A program made the position numbers and the translations under genes. Source: Cyclina sinensis (taxonomy: Eukaryota; Mollusca; Bivalvia; Venerida; Veneridae). From it: a DNA stretch of 64,000 bases. The first letter of the stretch is position 1; each line of letters opens with the position of its first letter. Below, piece by piece: positions 35,940 through 47,940 of the stretch. The notes beneath the pieces were generated by a model, which ran no database searches, was not told the DNA's origin, and was given only the letters and a program-made list of their open reading frames with translations. The DNA is taken from assembly GCA_012932295.1 (NCBI GenBank), contig JAAONU010000016.1:20117530-20181529 (forward strand), in the 5' to 3' direction.

Positions 35940-37133
35940 CAATGCCTCGGGCTTATAATAGCTTGGAGCATCATCAAGATGTCCTCTACCAAGATTGTTC
36001 AAATTATGCACCTGCGGTCTAAATTGTCATATCCCAGAGGTCACTTGAGATTTTTGAAGACTTGCATAGGAAAAAAAATCACAAAAACTAAAATACACTT
36101 TTCAACTTTACTTATCGACCGATATCTTAGATATCTGGTATAAAGGCACCTTACATGAATCTCTGCCAGACAATGGATCAAGGTCAAAGTCGTTAAGACT
36201 TAAAATAAATGTTTCTACTTTTTGATATAGGGCCTTCATTTATTGACTGATATCTTAGATATTTAGTGTGTAGGAAATATGTAAGGATGAATACCACTGG
36301 GTGGGGTTTAAGGTCTCAGTGTTTAAGGTCAAGGTCACCATGACAAGAAATATTTTTTTCTACTTTTTGTCAAAGAATCTTTATTCATTGATTGATATTT
36401 TAGATATTTAGTATATAAACACCGTGCATGTACCTCTACCATTAATTTAGGCCAAGGTCACCAAGGCTGTAAACAGATTGTTTTAGTTTACTCTATAGAG
36501 CCTTCATTTATTCACCAATATCTTGGAAATTTGGTATGTAGTTTTCCTGCATGGACAACCTCCCTTGCATGAGGTTTTAGGTCACAGGGTCAAGGATACG
36601 GAGGGCAATAATATATTTTTTCTTTCTGATATAGAGCCTTTTTTTATCAACTGGTATTTTAGATATATGCTTTGAAGATGCTAAATAAAGTTTTTCCTAC
36701 TTTTTGTTATGGAGCCTTCTTTTATTATCTGATATCTTAGATAACGGATATGTATGTACCTTGCATGGACCCCTATGACAAAGTGGGATTCGGGGTCACT
36801 GGGATCAAGGTCAAGGTCACAGAGGTTAAAATAGAGTTTTTTACCTTACACCATAGGTTTTAGCTCGCATTAACTTAAGTTATACCAAACTTTCACAAAA
36901 CATGTATAAACATTTCATCACCTTTCTTTTCCTGAACCAACCTGATTCCATCATGGGTTCCCGAGGTATGGGGGTCAAAATAGGCATATTTTGCATGTCT
37001 ACACGGTAGTGGTTTCACAGTTTTGATAATCTTTTAAACCACTGGCCTCATTTCAAAATACATTTACACAATTATAGTTATAAAACTTGAGCAATGGGGC
37101 ACAGGTAGTCGATAATGGACCATCATGACCCTG
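35940..37133 (+). mobile_element. Helentron-type repeat block with diverged AGGTCA-rich units
   Basis: At least six diverged units carry a word like GATATCTTAGATAT (about 36121, 36249, 36403, 36515, 36652, 36730). Each is followed by a CATGGACC-like word and by TCAAGGTCA or GTCAAGGTCAC. The 3' end reads GGACCATCATGACCCTGTTG followed by TT, similar to the hairpin and terminus of the 24200-25622 family. The 5' border is uncertain. It is non-coding; a 90-codon frame at 35871 is a chance frame across it. Confidence 0.6.
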
Positions 37134-37794
37134 TTGTTATTAAGCATATAAGAAACAAAACATTCGTTTGGTAACTCTGCGGTTGCTGTTAAACTATTCA
37201 AAAAATATAATTTAGCTAGTTCTTCTCATAAAACGCTATCACAGTTTTCAAAGGAATGAGCAAATTGACAGTATCACAGAATATTGATGAATGCCTAAAT
37301 CTCTTGGTATTATTGCCTGTCCTTTGTCATTAAATTTTATTCGAGTCTGTTTTCACACTGATGAGCACAGTTTAACAAAAATATGAAGAAGAAATAAATA
37401 TAGCAAATAGTTTAATAAATCTTGGCATTTCATGTCTCTTTTGGGTAATAAATGTTTTTCCCAAAATATCTATTCGTGTAAGATATATAGCTGTTCATGT
37501 CAAAGATAAGTACATTTCTGGCCACCGACAAAAGTTACAGAACATTCCGAATGATGCATGAACGTATCTTCAGAGACTTTTAATAGCTGACACTGTCAAC
37601 CCAGCTTGCAAAGTACATTTAAAAGACCTTTCTAAGACACTGCAACAGCAATAAATGTTCAAACTATATTTTAGGTCGTAGCGCATTCTTCAGTCTGCAT
37701 GAAGGGGTTTAAAGGCATTATAATCACTAATGTTTGTCGGAAAATACTAGAGACAACACGGTATAAATAACGAGACGTAGACGTGTAGGAAACA
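37134..37794. other. Non-coding stretch upstream of the duplication
   Basis: No gene was found. Confidence 0.4.
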
Positions 37795-39770
37795 ACTGTA
37801 TCTAGAATATAAGCATCGTCCTTTGTTTCCACAGTACAAGATAATCACATAAGAATGGCCGTATTTTATCTGTTAATGCCAGTCTGTACCAGTCTGCGAG
37901 GATTTTTCTTCTCAGTGTTTTCCTGTCAAACATAAAGTCTCCCCTAAATACGATGCTCCCTTACGAATGTAGATAATTTATTCAAAGTCTAAGATAAGAC
38001 TTTACCAATGGTAGGATACTACGTCATCGCGCACCTGTGTTATGCTCTCTCGCGGACCATTTTTTGTCAACAATCCGTCGCTATAAGGTAAAATGGTCTT
38101 ATTCAATATGAAATCTGTAGAAGTACAAAAAATGTTGTGTACCGAAGATTGGCTGGTGTACTTTGTATTTACGTAAAGAATTTTTATGATGTAAAATTCT
38201 AGGTCAGGTCTGAAAACGGGTGTAAGATTTTTTTCAGCATGCATTATTTCGGAATAAGCAGTATCCTAGAAACTTGAACAATTAACCATTAAACGTTTAT
38301 CTGATTGTCTTAATCATATCAAATTACGCTGATGCCTTTTTCTTTACAGTCTTACAACATACAACTACTATTATAGAAACAGCCTATCCTATCAAACAAC
38401 TGCAGATGCCCACAAAATATGAAAACACATTTGCAGTTGTTGTTTTTTGTGACTAATTGAAAACTTTCAGTGGAAAGCTATTTCAGGTCTAAGTTTAAGC
38501 ACTTCTTAAGCACGGATCTTTTTCTAAAATATTCCAGAGCTTTTTAACCATTTTACAAAAAATCAGGCCTCCATATTTGCAGCATTAACCGAGTTAGCTG
38601 TTCGAATTAGTTAAGAGAGGTGATGATTTTGATTAATGTAAGAACTTTTTGTATCTGTGAATAGAACTTTCCTCTTTCCGCCCAATATAAATTGCTGACA
38701 GTTTAAAGGTTCACCATGGAATCTCCTCACAATTACTTCAACAAGAAATTTCAGAGGCTTTATCTTGAGGGGAAAATGTCAAGAATTGAAATTATTTGGT
38801 TTTATTTCGTATCAAGTAAAACTATTTCACTTGCATGCAAGTTGTAAAATTATCAAGGACTAGCAAAGAGTTTTTTATGACTTTATCTGATTGTGCGGCA
38901 GATATGGTTTCTTTTCAGTTAGTATTTTACAATGCTTCTGGTCAGATATCGCCTTAAAGGTGAATCTTGTCAACGCAAAATAAAAAATAAAAGAACGTCG
39001 AAACGTCTGTTATTAGCGTAGGAGATACTGTTGCCTGTGAGCCATTATGTCCCGTGTAACCGTTATGGGCGGTATACCACAATTCTTACTGTGATTCAAA
39101 TACCAGTGAACCTTTTTTCTTGTGAAATTATGTACACAACACTTGCTGTGATTTTGAATACTAGCTAGCCCTTATCCCAGTGAACCCCTATGCACGCTGT
39201 ACCACAACACTTGATGTGATTCGAGTGCCAGTGAACCTTTATGTCTCTTTAACCCTTATGTACTCTTTATAATGACACTTGCTATCATTCCAGTGCTAGT
39301 GAACCATTATGTCTCGTGTCAGTGAACCATTATGTCTCGTGTAACCCTTATGTATACTTTATAACAACAATTGCTGTGACTCGAGTGCTTGTGAACCAGT
39401 ATGTCCAATGTTACCATATGTGTACTTCATAAGTACACTGGCTGTGATTTTAAATGCAAGCTAACCATTACCTCATGTAACCCTTGTGCACGCTGTATCA
39501 CGTGTTATGATACCAGTGCCAGTGAACCAAACCTTGTTTATATACTCTTCACTACTACATTTTCCAGGATTCTAGTTGCTTACAGGTTCGATATTGTGTT
39601 GCGGGTTATTGCTTTATACTCATCTTAGATTTAATACTAAGTTGAAGTTTCTTATGTTAACAAGCTGTTTCTTTGATAAATGTGAATCGACGGAAATAAC
39701 ATTCATTATATAAACAAGAACAATCTATTTACGTTTATGTCCTCTTAGAGTTTTTTTCTTTGAAGTGCAC
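37795..39770 (+). repeat. Tandem segmental duplication, copy 1 (uninterrupted)
   Basis: From 37930 this copy matches 39801 onward at an offset of exactly 1871 bp, with long identical stretches (for example about 60 bp around 37981-38040). Upstream, 37795-37820 matches 39770-39797; about 110 bp (37821-37929) is missing from copy 2. It ends near TTTGAAGTGCA (39768). It contains a 70-80-bp-unit minisatellite (39040-39535) and the empty site of the 40431 insertion (TTTTACAAAAAATCAGG, 38551-38567). A minus-strand 80-codon frame at 38002-38244 survives partly in copy 2 but is frameshifted there, so it is unlikely to be a gene. Confidence 0.93.
39040..39535 (+). repeat. Minisatellite of ~75-bp units, copy 1
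   Basis: Units contain CAGTGAACC, TTATGTCTCGTGTAACCC and TGCTGTGATTC words in that order. Units differ by substitutions and partial deletions. The related array in copy 2 (42645-43095) has gained one unit and lost another. Confidence 0.8.
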
Positions 39771-40430
39771 AAGCTGTATGTAGTATATAAGCATCGTCTT
39801 ACATAAAGTCTCCCCTAAAGACGATGCTCCCTTACGAATGTAGATAATTTATTCAAAGTCTAAGATAAGACTTTACCAATGGTAGGATACTACGTCATCG
39901 CGCACCTGTGTTATGCTCTCTCGCGGATCATTTTTTGTCAACAATCCGTCGCTTGAAAGGTAAAATGGTCTTATTCAATATGAAATCTGTAGAGTTACAA
40001 AAAACAATGTTGTGTACCGAAGATTGGCTGGTGTACTTTGTATTTACGTAAAGAATTTTTATGATGTAAAATTCTAGGTCAGGTCTGAAAACGGGTGTAA
40101 GATTTTTTTCAGCAAGCATTATTTCGGAATAAGCAGTATCCTAGAAACTTTAACCATTAACCATTAAACGTTTTTCTGTCTTAATCATATCAAATTACGT
40201 TTATGCCTTTTTCTTTACAGTCTTACAACATAAAACTACTATTATAGAGACAGCCTATCCTATCAAACAACTGCAGATGCCCACAAAATATGAAAACACA
40301 TTTGCAGTTGTTGCTTTTTGTGACTAATTGAAAACTTTCAGTGGAAAGCTATTTCAGGTCTAAGTTTAGGCACTTCTTAAGCACGGATCTTTTTCTAAAA
40401 TATTCCAGAGCTTTTTAACCATTTTACAAA

Positions 40431-42161
40431 CTAGAACTATCGCTGAATGCGATTCATACCCCCACCAATGTCCTTGACAGAAGACGACATGGAAAGGTGG
40501 TTAAGGGAATAACTTTAGTGGCACAAATACATATACATAAAAAGAAATTATCTCTGGTGAAAAAAAACAAACAAATTGTACAGGTAATAGTATAAATATA
40601 TATTGTCAAATCATGTTCGAAACAGTTACAAATAACCTTTCATTTTCGTAAATATCTGTTCTAGTTTCAGAAACATTTAAGTATTAATGGTTATATCAGA
40701 ACATTTTCTAAGCCTAAAAGCGGCATAACTTGTGTCATAATTCAATGGAATTGTAGAATTTTCGTCATCTGAGCTTGCTTGTAACCATTCATATAAATTT
40801 TAAGTTTCAAGTAAATATCTGTTCTGGTTTAAGAAATATTATAGTAAATAAATTTAAAGACATAAAAATGGACTTAACTTTGTCAAAATACAATACAAAG
40901 TTATCCCCCCTCCACTTTTTTTAGTTATGAAACTTGACCTGCATATCTTACTTGCGACACTTCGTAGATATTTGAAGTTTCAAATAATTATCTGTTCTAG
41001 TTTTAGAATATTCAAGTACATGTTAAAATTTCAGAACATTTTCTAAGTCAATTTTTGACCTTCAGGTGTGGCCTTGACCTTAAGCTGGCACAAGGGTAAG
41101 ATGGGTTCTGCACATTGCCCAGTTGGGGTGAACATTTGAGTCAAGTTTGAAGAAAATCCTTCCATTAGTATAGAATTTATAGAGCGGACACGACATATTG
41201 TCTAGTATTGATTGTAAGTAAATTAAAAGACTTAAAAGGGGCATAACTTTGTCAAAATGCAATACAGAGTTATGAAACTTGACCTGCGTATCTTACTTGT
41301 GATACCTCATATATCTTTTAAGTTTCAAGCAAAAACCTGTGCTAGTTTCAAAAATATTCAAGTACATGTTAAAATTTAAGAACATTTTCTAAGCCAATTT
41401 TGACCTTCAAGTGTGACCTTGACCTTAACCCGGCACAAAGGTAACATGGGTTCTGCACATAACCTTGTTGAGTTGAACATTTGAGTAAAGTTTGAAGAAA
41501 ATTCTTCCATTAGTATAGGATTTATAAAGCGGACACGACATATTGTCTAATATTTGATTGTATGTAAATTTGAAGACTTAAAAAGGGGCATAACTTTGTC
41601 AAAATGCAATACAGAGTTATGAAACTTGACCTGCATATCCTCATAGTGACACTTCATATATATTTTAAGTTTCAAGCAAATACGTTTTCTAGTTTCAGAA
41701 ATATTCAAATACATGTTAAAATTTAAGAATATTTTCTAAGTCAATTTTTGACCTTCAAGTGTGACCTTGACCTTAAGCCTGGCAAAAGGGTAACATGGGT
41801 TCTGCACATCCCCTTGTTGAGGTGAACATTTGAGCCAAGATTAAAGAAAATCTTTCAATTAGTGTAGGACTTACAGAGCGGACACGACATAATGTCTAAT
41901 ATTTGATTGTTTGATATTTGACCTTCAATTGTGACCTTGACCTTGAGCTGACACATGGGCAACATGGGTTCTGCACATCCCCTTGTTGAGATGAACATTT
42001 CAGCCAAGTTTGAAGAAAATCCTTCAGTTGGTATAGGATTTATAGAGCGGACACGATAATGGAGACGGACGGACGGACGGACCGACCGACTGACGGACGC
42101 GACAAAGCGAATCCATTATAGCCCCCCCCACACACACACACATTTTGTGGTGGGGGTATAA
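40431..42161 (-). mobile_element. 1.7-kb Helentron-type element with exact boundaries
   Basis: Comparison with the empty site in copy 1 gives the ends directly. Six A residues there become three plus three flanking the insert, with no target duplication. On the minus strand the element starts TTATACCCCCACCAC. Near the 3' end it carries the inverted partner GGTGGGGGTAT, then a hairpin ATCGC-ATTCA-GCGAT, and ends AGTTCTAG followed by T. That is the Helentron/HINE layout: asymmetric inverted repeats, 3' hairpin, insertion between T and T. The core has units about 350 bp apart (GCATAACTTTG at 41241 and 41588, a related word near 40870) with TGACCTTGACCTTAA tracts, then a GGAC run (42065-42083). 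It is non-coding. Confidence 0.9.
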
Positions 42162-42644
42162 AAATCAGGCTTCCATATTTGCAGCATTAACTGAGTTAGC
42201 TGTTCGAATTAGTTAAGAGAGGTGATGATTTTGATTAATGTGAAAACTTTTTGTATCTGTGAATAGAACTTTCCTCTTTCCGCCCAATATAAATTGCTGA
42301 CAGTTTAAAGGTTCACCATGGAATCTCCTTACAATTACTTCAACAAGAAGTTTCAGAGGCTTTATCTCGAGGGGAAAAGGTCAAGAATTGAAATTATTTG
42401 GTTTTATTTCGTATCAAGTAAAACTATTTCACTTGCATGCAAGTTGTAAAATTATCAAGGACTAGCAAAGAGTTTTTTATGACTTTGTCTGATTTTGCGG
42501 CAGATATGGTTTCTTTTCAGTTAGTTTTTTACAGTGCTTCTGGTCAGATATCGTCTTAAAGTTGAATCTTGTCAACGCAAAATAAAAAATAAAAGAACAT
42601 CGAGACGTCTGTTCTTAGCGTAGGAGATACTGTTGCCTGTGAGC

Positions 42645-43095
42645 CATTATGTCCCGTGTAACCGTTATGGGCGGTATACCACAATTCTTACTGTGATTCA
42701 AACACCAGTGAACCTTTTTTTCTTGTGAAATTATGTACACAACACTTGCTGTGATTTTGAATACAAGCTAGCCCTTATCCCAGTGAACCCCTATGCACGC
42801 TGTACCACAACACTTGATGTGATTCGAGTGCCAGTGAACCTTTATGTCTCGTGTAACCCTTATGTACACTTTATAACAACACTCGCTGTGATTCGAGTGC
42901 TAGTGAACCGAACCTTTATGGCTCGTGTAACCCTTATGTACACTTTATAATGACACTTGCTATGATTCCAGTGCTAGTGAACCATTATGTCTCGTGTCAG
43001 TGAACCATTATGTCTCGTGTAACCCTTATGTATACTTTATAACAACAATTGCGGTGACACGTGTTTTGATTCCAGTGCCAGTGAACCAAACCTTG
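42645..43095 (+). repeat. Minisatellite of ~75-bp units, copy 2
   Basis: Partner of 39040-39535, with a different unit composition. Confidence 0.8.
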
Positions 43096-43335
43096 TTTAT
43101 ATACTCTTTACTACTACATTTTCCAGGATTCTAGTTGCTTACAGGTTCTATATTGTGTTGCGGGTTATTGCTTTATACTCATCTTAGATTTAATACTAAG
43201 TTGAAGTTTCTTAGGTAAACAAGCTGTCTCTTTGATAAATGTGAATCGACGGGAATAACATACATTATATAAACAAGAACAATCTATTTACGTTTATGTC
43301 CTCTTAGAGTTTTTTTCTTTGAAGTGCATAAGCAC

Positions 43336-45005
43336 TTTCATAGTGCATTTACAAACTTGTGTTGCATTTGTTATCATTCTTAAAAACACGTAATGTAATA
43401 GTTTGACAAATATTTTAAAAGATTGATTTTTCCTAGCAGAAAACGTGTTTTGTACTGAACAAGTTATCTAAAGGTTTTACATGATGAAAAATGTTAAATG
43501 CTTTATCAGAACGTCTTTTTATGAATCTCGTGTATTTTTTAAACAATTTTAAATGACTAAATCTTCATCATACATTCATTGTCACCTTAAATGACATTTA
43601 TCAAATGTCTTAGTTTACAAATTTGAATTTTCTGTTTCTCTAAGGTAATATTTCGAAACGTAATAATTTACTGCCATATAACGTTTTGACACAAGACTAT
43701 CATTCTAGACACTTTTTTTGGCTCTTTCTGCAACACAGAAACTTCTCTGGTAAGAATTTTCAGTAACTGTTTTAACGTATGAATATTTTGGCATGAATTG
43801 CTGAACTGGATTTGTACACACAGCTTACTTTGTTTGTGTTCTCAGTTCTTTATTATTTACAACATTAAATGATGAGGCATAAATTCTGTTCAAGAGCGAA
43901 AAGTGTGAAGAAGTTTCAGTCATTTATTACTTTTTCAAATCACTTAAGAACAAGTTTTTGTCTGCTCTTGAAAGACACAAATGTTGGTGAATATTTCACG
44001 TATCTAGTACTTTATAAAGGAGTTGTATAAAAGAGCCATGTGTTTTGTGTCTTTTCATAATAACTGGTTTGATATTTGTTCTTGTATTTTCTTTAATACT
44101 TTTCATATTTCAGTTTAGATCCTTCCAAGGTTGGAAATAAAATCTTCTCATTGACAAACGGTTTTTGCAGTATATTCTCAAAATTACTTAGACAAAAGTG
44201 TGATCTTTTGTTACTGGTTTTTCTAATAAACGAAACTACGAAGTTCACAAGGGATAAGGAAAGGAGAAACTATTACAGAACTTTGGCATTTAATGGTATT
44301 GTTTCATCTCTAAAACATATTGCCGATATTTTGTCACTGAATTCTTTCCTAGTTAGCTTTTCTAAGTTTTGGATGAGAATTACATTGATATAGAGAGAAA
44401 GTGAAAGATAACAAACAGGCTGTAACATCTCACATTTATCTGAGAAAAATGATTTGAAATGTTTATAAAAGTTCTTAAGATATCTGCTGAGAGTTATGAT
44501 AATTTGCCAACATTGACTCCAATTTCTACATTGACCCGTATATTTGCTGTGATCTCCTACTTCATAAATAAACAGAATTCATAAACAAAGCATTCACGGT
44601 AATTTGGCTAAGCTTTACTTAAATGTCAACCGAAGAATATTATTTGCAACATGGGCAATATTGCCAGATTTATGCTTGTAGAAAACAAATATGTCTTGTA
44701 CATAAGCACCGCCTTTGGTATCTATAAAACATTCTAATCATATAAGAATTTCTGCATTTTATCAGTTGATACAGTCTATGGGGACTTATCTTCTCAATAC
44801 TTCCCTGTTGAAGTATTTTCATAAAGATTGTCACCAACGGATGTAGATTATTTTTAAGACTATATACAGACTCACAAAGCCTGTTATGATCTTTTTCTGA
44901 GTGAGGTTAACTAATGAATTGTCATTATCTGGTGAAGTTCAAACAAACAAGTATCTATCTTGAAAAATATGTATCAAGCAAAGAGGCCTATTGATTGGAT
45001 ACTGT
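43336..45005. other. Non-coding stretch with degenerate paralogous pieces
   Basis: Around 44690-44830 the order ATAAGCACCG, CATATAAGAATT, ATTTTATCAGTT, CTTCTCA resembles 37805-37915, so this may be a third, much older copy of the duplicated segment's upstream part. The 80-codon frame at 44151-44393 has no recognisable motif. Confidence 0.35.
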
Positions 45006-45133
45006 GTCCAAACATCCATTTTAAAGGTCTGGTTTCAATAATATAAATAATGTTCTGAAGTAACAGGGTTTACGTCATCGTCGAATACCCACGGCTGGTC
45101 CGTTAACATTTATCAGCCGTGGGATGTTTGGAC
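45006..45133. repeat. Nested inverted repeats
   Basis: The outer pair is GTCCAAACATCC (45006-45017) and GGATGTTTGGAC (45122-45133). The inner pair is CCCACGGCTG (45088-45097) and CAGCCGTGGG (45114-45123) around a 16-base loop. Likeness seems to extend outward with mismatches. This is possibly a 150-bp MITE. Confidence 0.6.
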
Positions 45134-45860
45134 GATATCTAGTCGATACATTCAGCTAAATACAAATTAGCTACGGTCATGTGCGTAGTCACGAAATCAA
45201 AGGCAAAATAAATTTATTACAAACATAACGAATGTCTGGTGGTTGTTTTTAGTTTAGATGCTCGATAGAAGAATGGTTATTAATAAATCCTACATATGTA
45301 TATTTAAATTGTGCATATAAGTGAAACTACATCTTTAAGATGCCGTCTTATACTGCCAGACACGTAATTTGTTTAAGTATTTGAATTTGTGCACTATTCT
45401 TAAAACAGCTCATTCACACGTTTTGGTTCAACGTAAATTCCTTCTAAAAGACATTTTTTTCAATCACTTATGTATAGTCAAAACTATATAACCAACAAAA
45501 CATCTGAAACTGAACTAAGAATTTTGAAAATATAAACAATTCAGCGACACATTATAAGAGTCATTTAACTTACCATTCATTCGTAATTATAACTATTTAT
45601 AATATGTTGAAGGGATTCAGTTCCTGTGTATAAGCTGCTTTAACATAATGTGTCTTGTCTCCCATCACTAATAAATCTGTTAATCTTGAAAACTCAGTCA
45701 GGCAACAAGATTGTTAAAAATTTGTTATCTCAGGTTTTTGGTCCCTGAATTTTCCTAGTATATTCGTCTCGAGTGTTTTGCCACATATAAAGTTCATTTT
45801 ATGATAAAGTATAACTGCAAAATAGATGTGCTTTGAAAAGGAAGGTGAAGCTTCACAAAG

Positions 45861-45908
45861 TTATGTAAATTGTTATGTAAATTGTTATGTAAATTGTTAT
45901 GTAAATTG
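45861..45908 (+). repeat. 12-bp tandem repeat, 4 perfect copies
   Basis: TTATGTAAATTG is repeated four times without change. Confidence 0.95.
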
Positions 45909-47850
45909 CATTGTCTTAAATATTATTTACAGACGTATATTAATTTTATTGTCGGCTGCATAATACTCTTTTTTTAATTGTATATAATTAAATTGGAAAT
46001 CCGTGAAGATATGTTAAATTATGAATGTTAAATATATTATGAAAATGGTTCTTTGATAAAGGGTTTTCGGACACGTTATGCAGTTTTCTCTACAAGAAAT
46101 AGATTATGGTGTAATTTTCTAATTTCTAAATAATACATTATAATGTACATGTAGTTGTAAATTCATCAGGCATATTTGTTTTTGCAAATGCACAAAAAAT
46201 AACAAACGTGGACACGGTGATCTAGTTAATACAATGTACAAAATACTTGTACTAAATTGCATCCAGACGAAATTATGGCCAAAAAAACATTGTGTTACTC
46301 TGATAAACTATTCACAAAGAATAAGATTGCGCTAACAATATTTGCTTTGTCATCCTTTAGAAGCCATAGACGGTTTTCTTTAATGAATTACGTAATGGGT
46401 ATTTGCACAAATATCCCTTAGGATTTATTGTTTCTTGTCCTTACCATATCATTGTATATAAAACAAAATATCACTCTGTCTGACCGTCTGATCTGTTGCA
46501 ACTCAATCTGTTAAGACGCCCTGTGTTCATGTTTGTTCTGGTATTTATCCAAATTTGTATGACCAGATTTAGATATGAAATATTTGATTTGACAAGACCT
46601 TCAAAATGTCTGGTCAGGATCTTACAAATTAAATCCGTTATGCATTATTATTCAGTTTAACATTGGTCTTTTCTGAAATTATTATGTATTCCAAGTTCCC
46701 GGTGTCTGTAAATACACGAAAAAGCAAGATTGCTTTTCTTATGTGTAAATTCATCTTACTGTATGCAGATTTGGGTAAATTATATCAACGAAGGTTGGAC
46801 GTTGCATTGCGACATCACAACTATTTGATTTTATTATGACGAACGGAAATTGAAAAAAATGAACAAATACGGGATTCACTGTTACACTGACCTCATCTGT
46901 TTGGATTTACCTTCTGAAAAATGCCCTGTCAGCTTTTGACTAGAAAAGCCAGCAACAGACAGAAATAGATTACTCATTCAGAGAGATTAGAACAGTATTC
47001 AGCTTAGAAAACTCGTCTGTTGTAGATAGGATGCCACATCAGTGTCACTCGGCAAAGACATACCTAACAGTACTTAACGATGGAATTAGCTCCATTACAA
47101 TCATTTTGCAATTCAGCAGTGTCTTGTGCTGTTTTCAAGAAAGTGTATAAAACCCAGTAGACAACTGTAGTTTCCATATTTCAAAATCAAATGCATAGGT
47201 CATAATGTTTTCGATTCGAATAATTTATATATTTCTGCTTCTGTGGTAGCCTTATGCTTAATTGGCAAAAGGATGGCATTTAATTTTGGTTATGATAGGA
47301 GGTGTACACTCACTTTCAAACAGTTTATGTTTATGAAATGTTTATAAAACAGATTTGCATTATCTAGTTTGTTTAAAATCGATGAAAAAATCAACGAGTA
47401 ACATTTTAATATCCAGAGGTCACATACGTTAATACATTTATTTAAATGCCTTTTTCGACAAATAATCTAAAGTTTTCGAAGTTCTGTGGTGTTGATTGTT
47501 ACATTAGTTGGCAAGGGAAGAAAAGTTTAGTTGTCTGTTGGTCCCAAACACTAGAAATCAATAAAACATGAAAACAACTCTGAATAATGCCAAATAACGA
47601 GTCGTAATCAAATGACCAGGCATTTCTTGTTTTCTATATAGCAAATCTCTCAGAAGATGAACATAAATATGCACTCATAAATCTCGGTAGATCAAGAGGG
47701 AAATCAACAGTTTCTAATAACTAGACTTTTTTGCTTAACCCAAACTACAAAATGACAGCAGATATATTATTGGTTATTTCTGCTACAAAGTTCTAATGAT
47801 TTCCACGCAACAAAAGTTAGAGAGAGGGAGGATTAAAGAACACTTGCTAA

Positions 47851-47940
47851 CATTTCACTCAACACTGTTCCGTAAGTTAATAAGTTAATATCTCACTCAA
47901 AACCGTTCCGTAAGTTAATATCTCACTCAAAACCGTTCCT
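47851..47940 (+). repeat. 30-bp tandem repeat, ~3 copies
   Basis: A unit containing TCTCACTCAAAACCGTTCCG and AGTTAATA recurs with a 30-bp period (AAGTTAATA at 47882 and 47912). A more diverged copy comes first. Confidence 0.85.

Larger units (their letters stand above)
39771..43335 (+). repeat. Tandem segmental duplication, copy 2 (split by an insertion)
   Basis: This is homologous to copy 1 over its whole length, except for a 1731-bp insertion at 40431-42161, the missing 110-bp upstream block, and unit changes in the minisatellite. The two copies are almost identical elsewhere, so the duplication is recent and the insertion came after it. Confidence 0.93.

Noticed and set aside
38002..40119. 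Related minus-strand frames in both copies of the recent duplication
   Set aside because: Similarity simply reflects near-identical DNA. Copy 2 is frameshifted after about 55 codons, and no domain is recognised.
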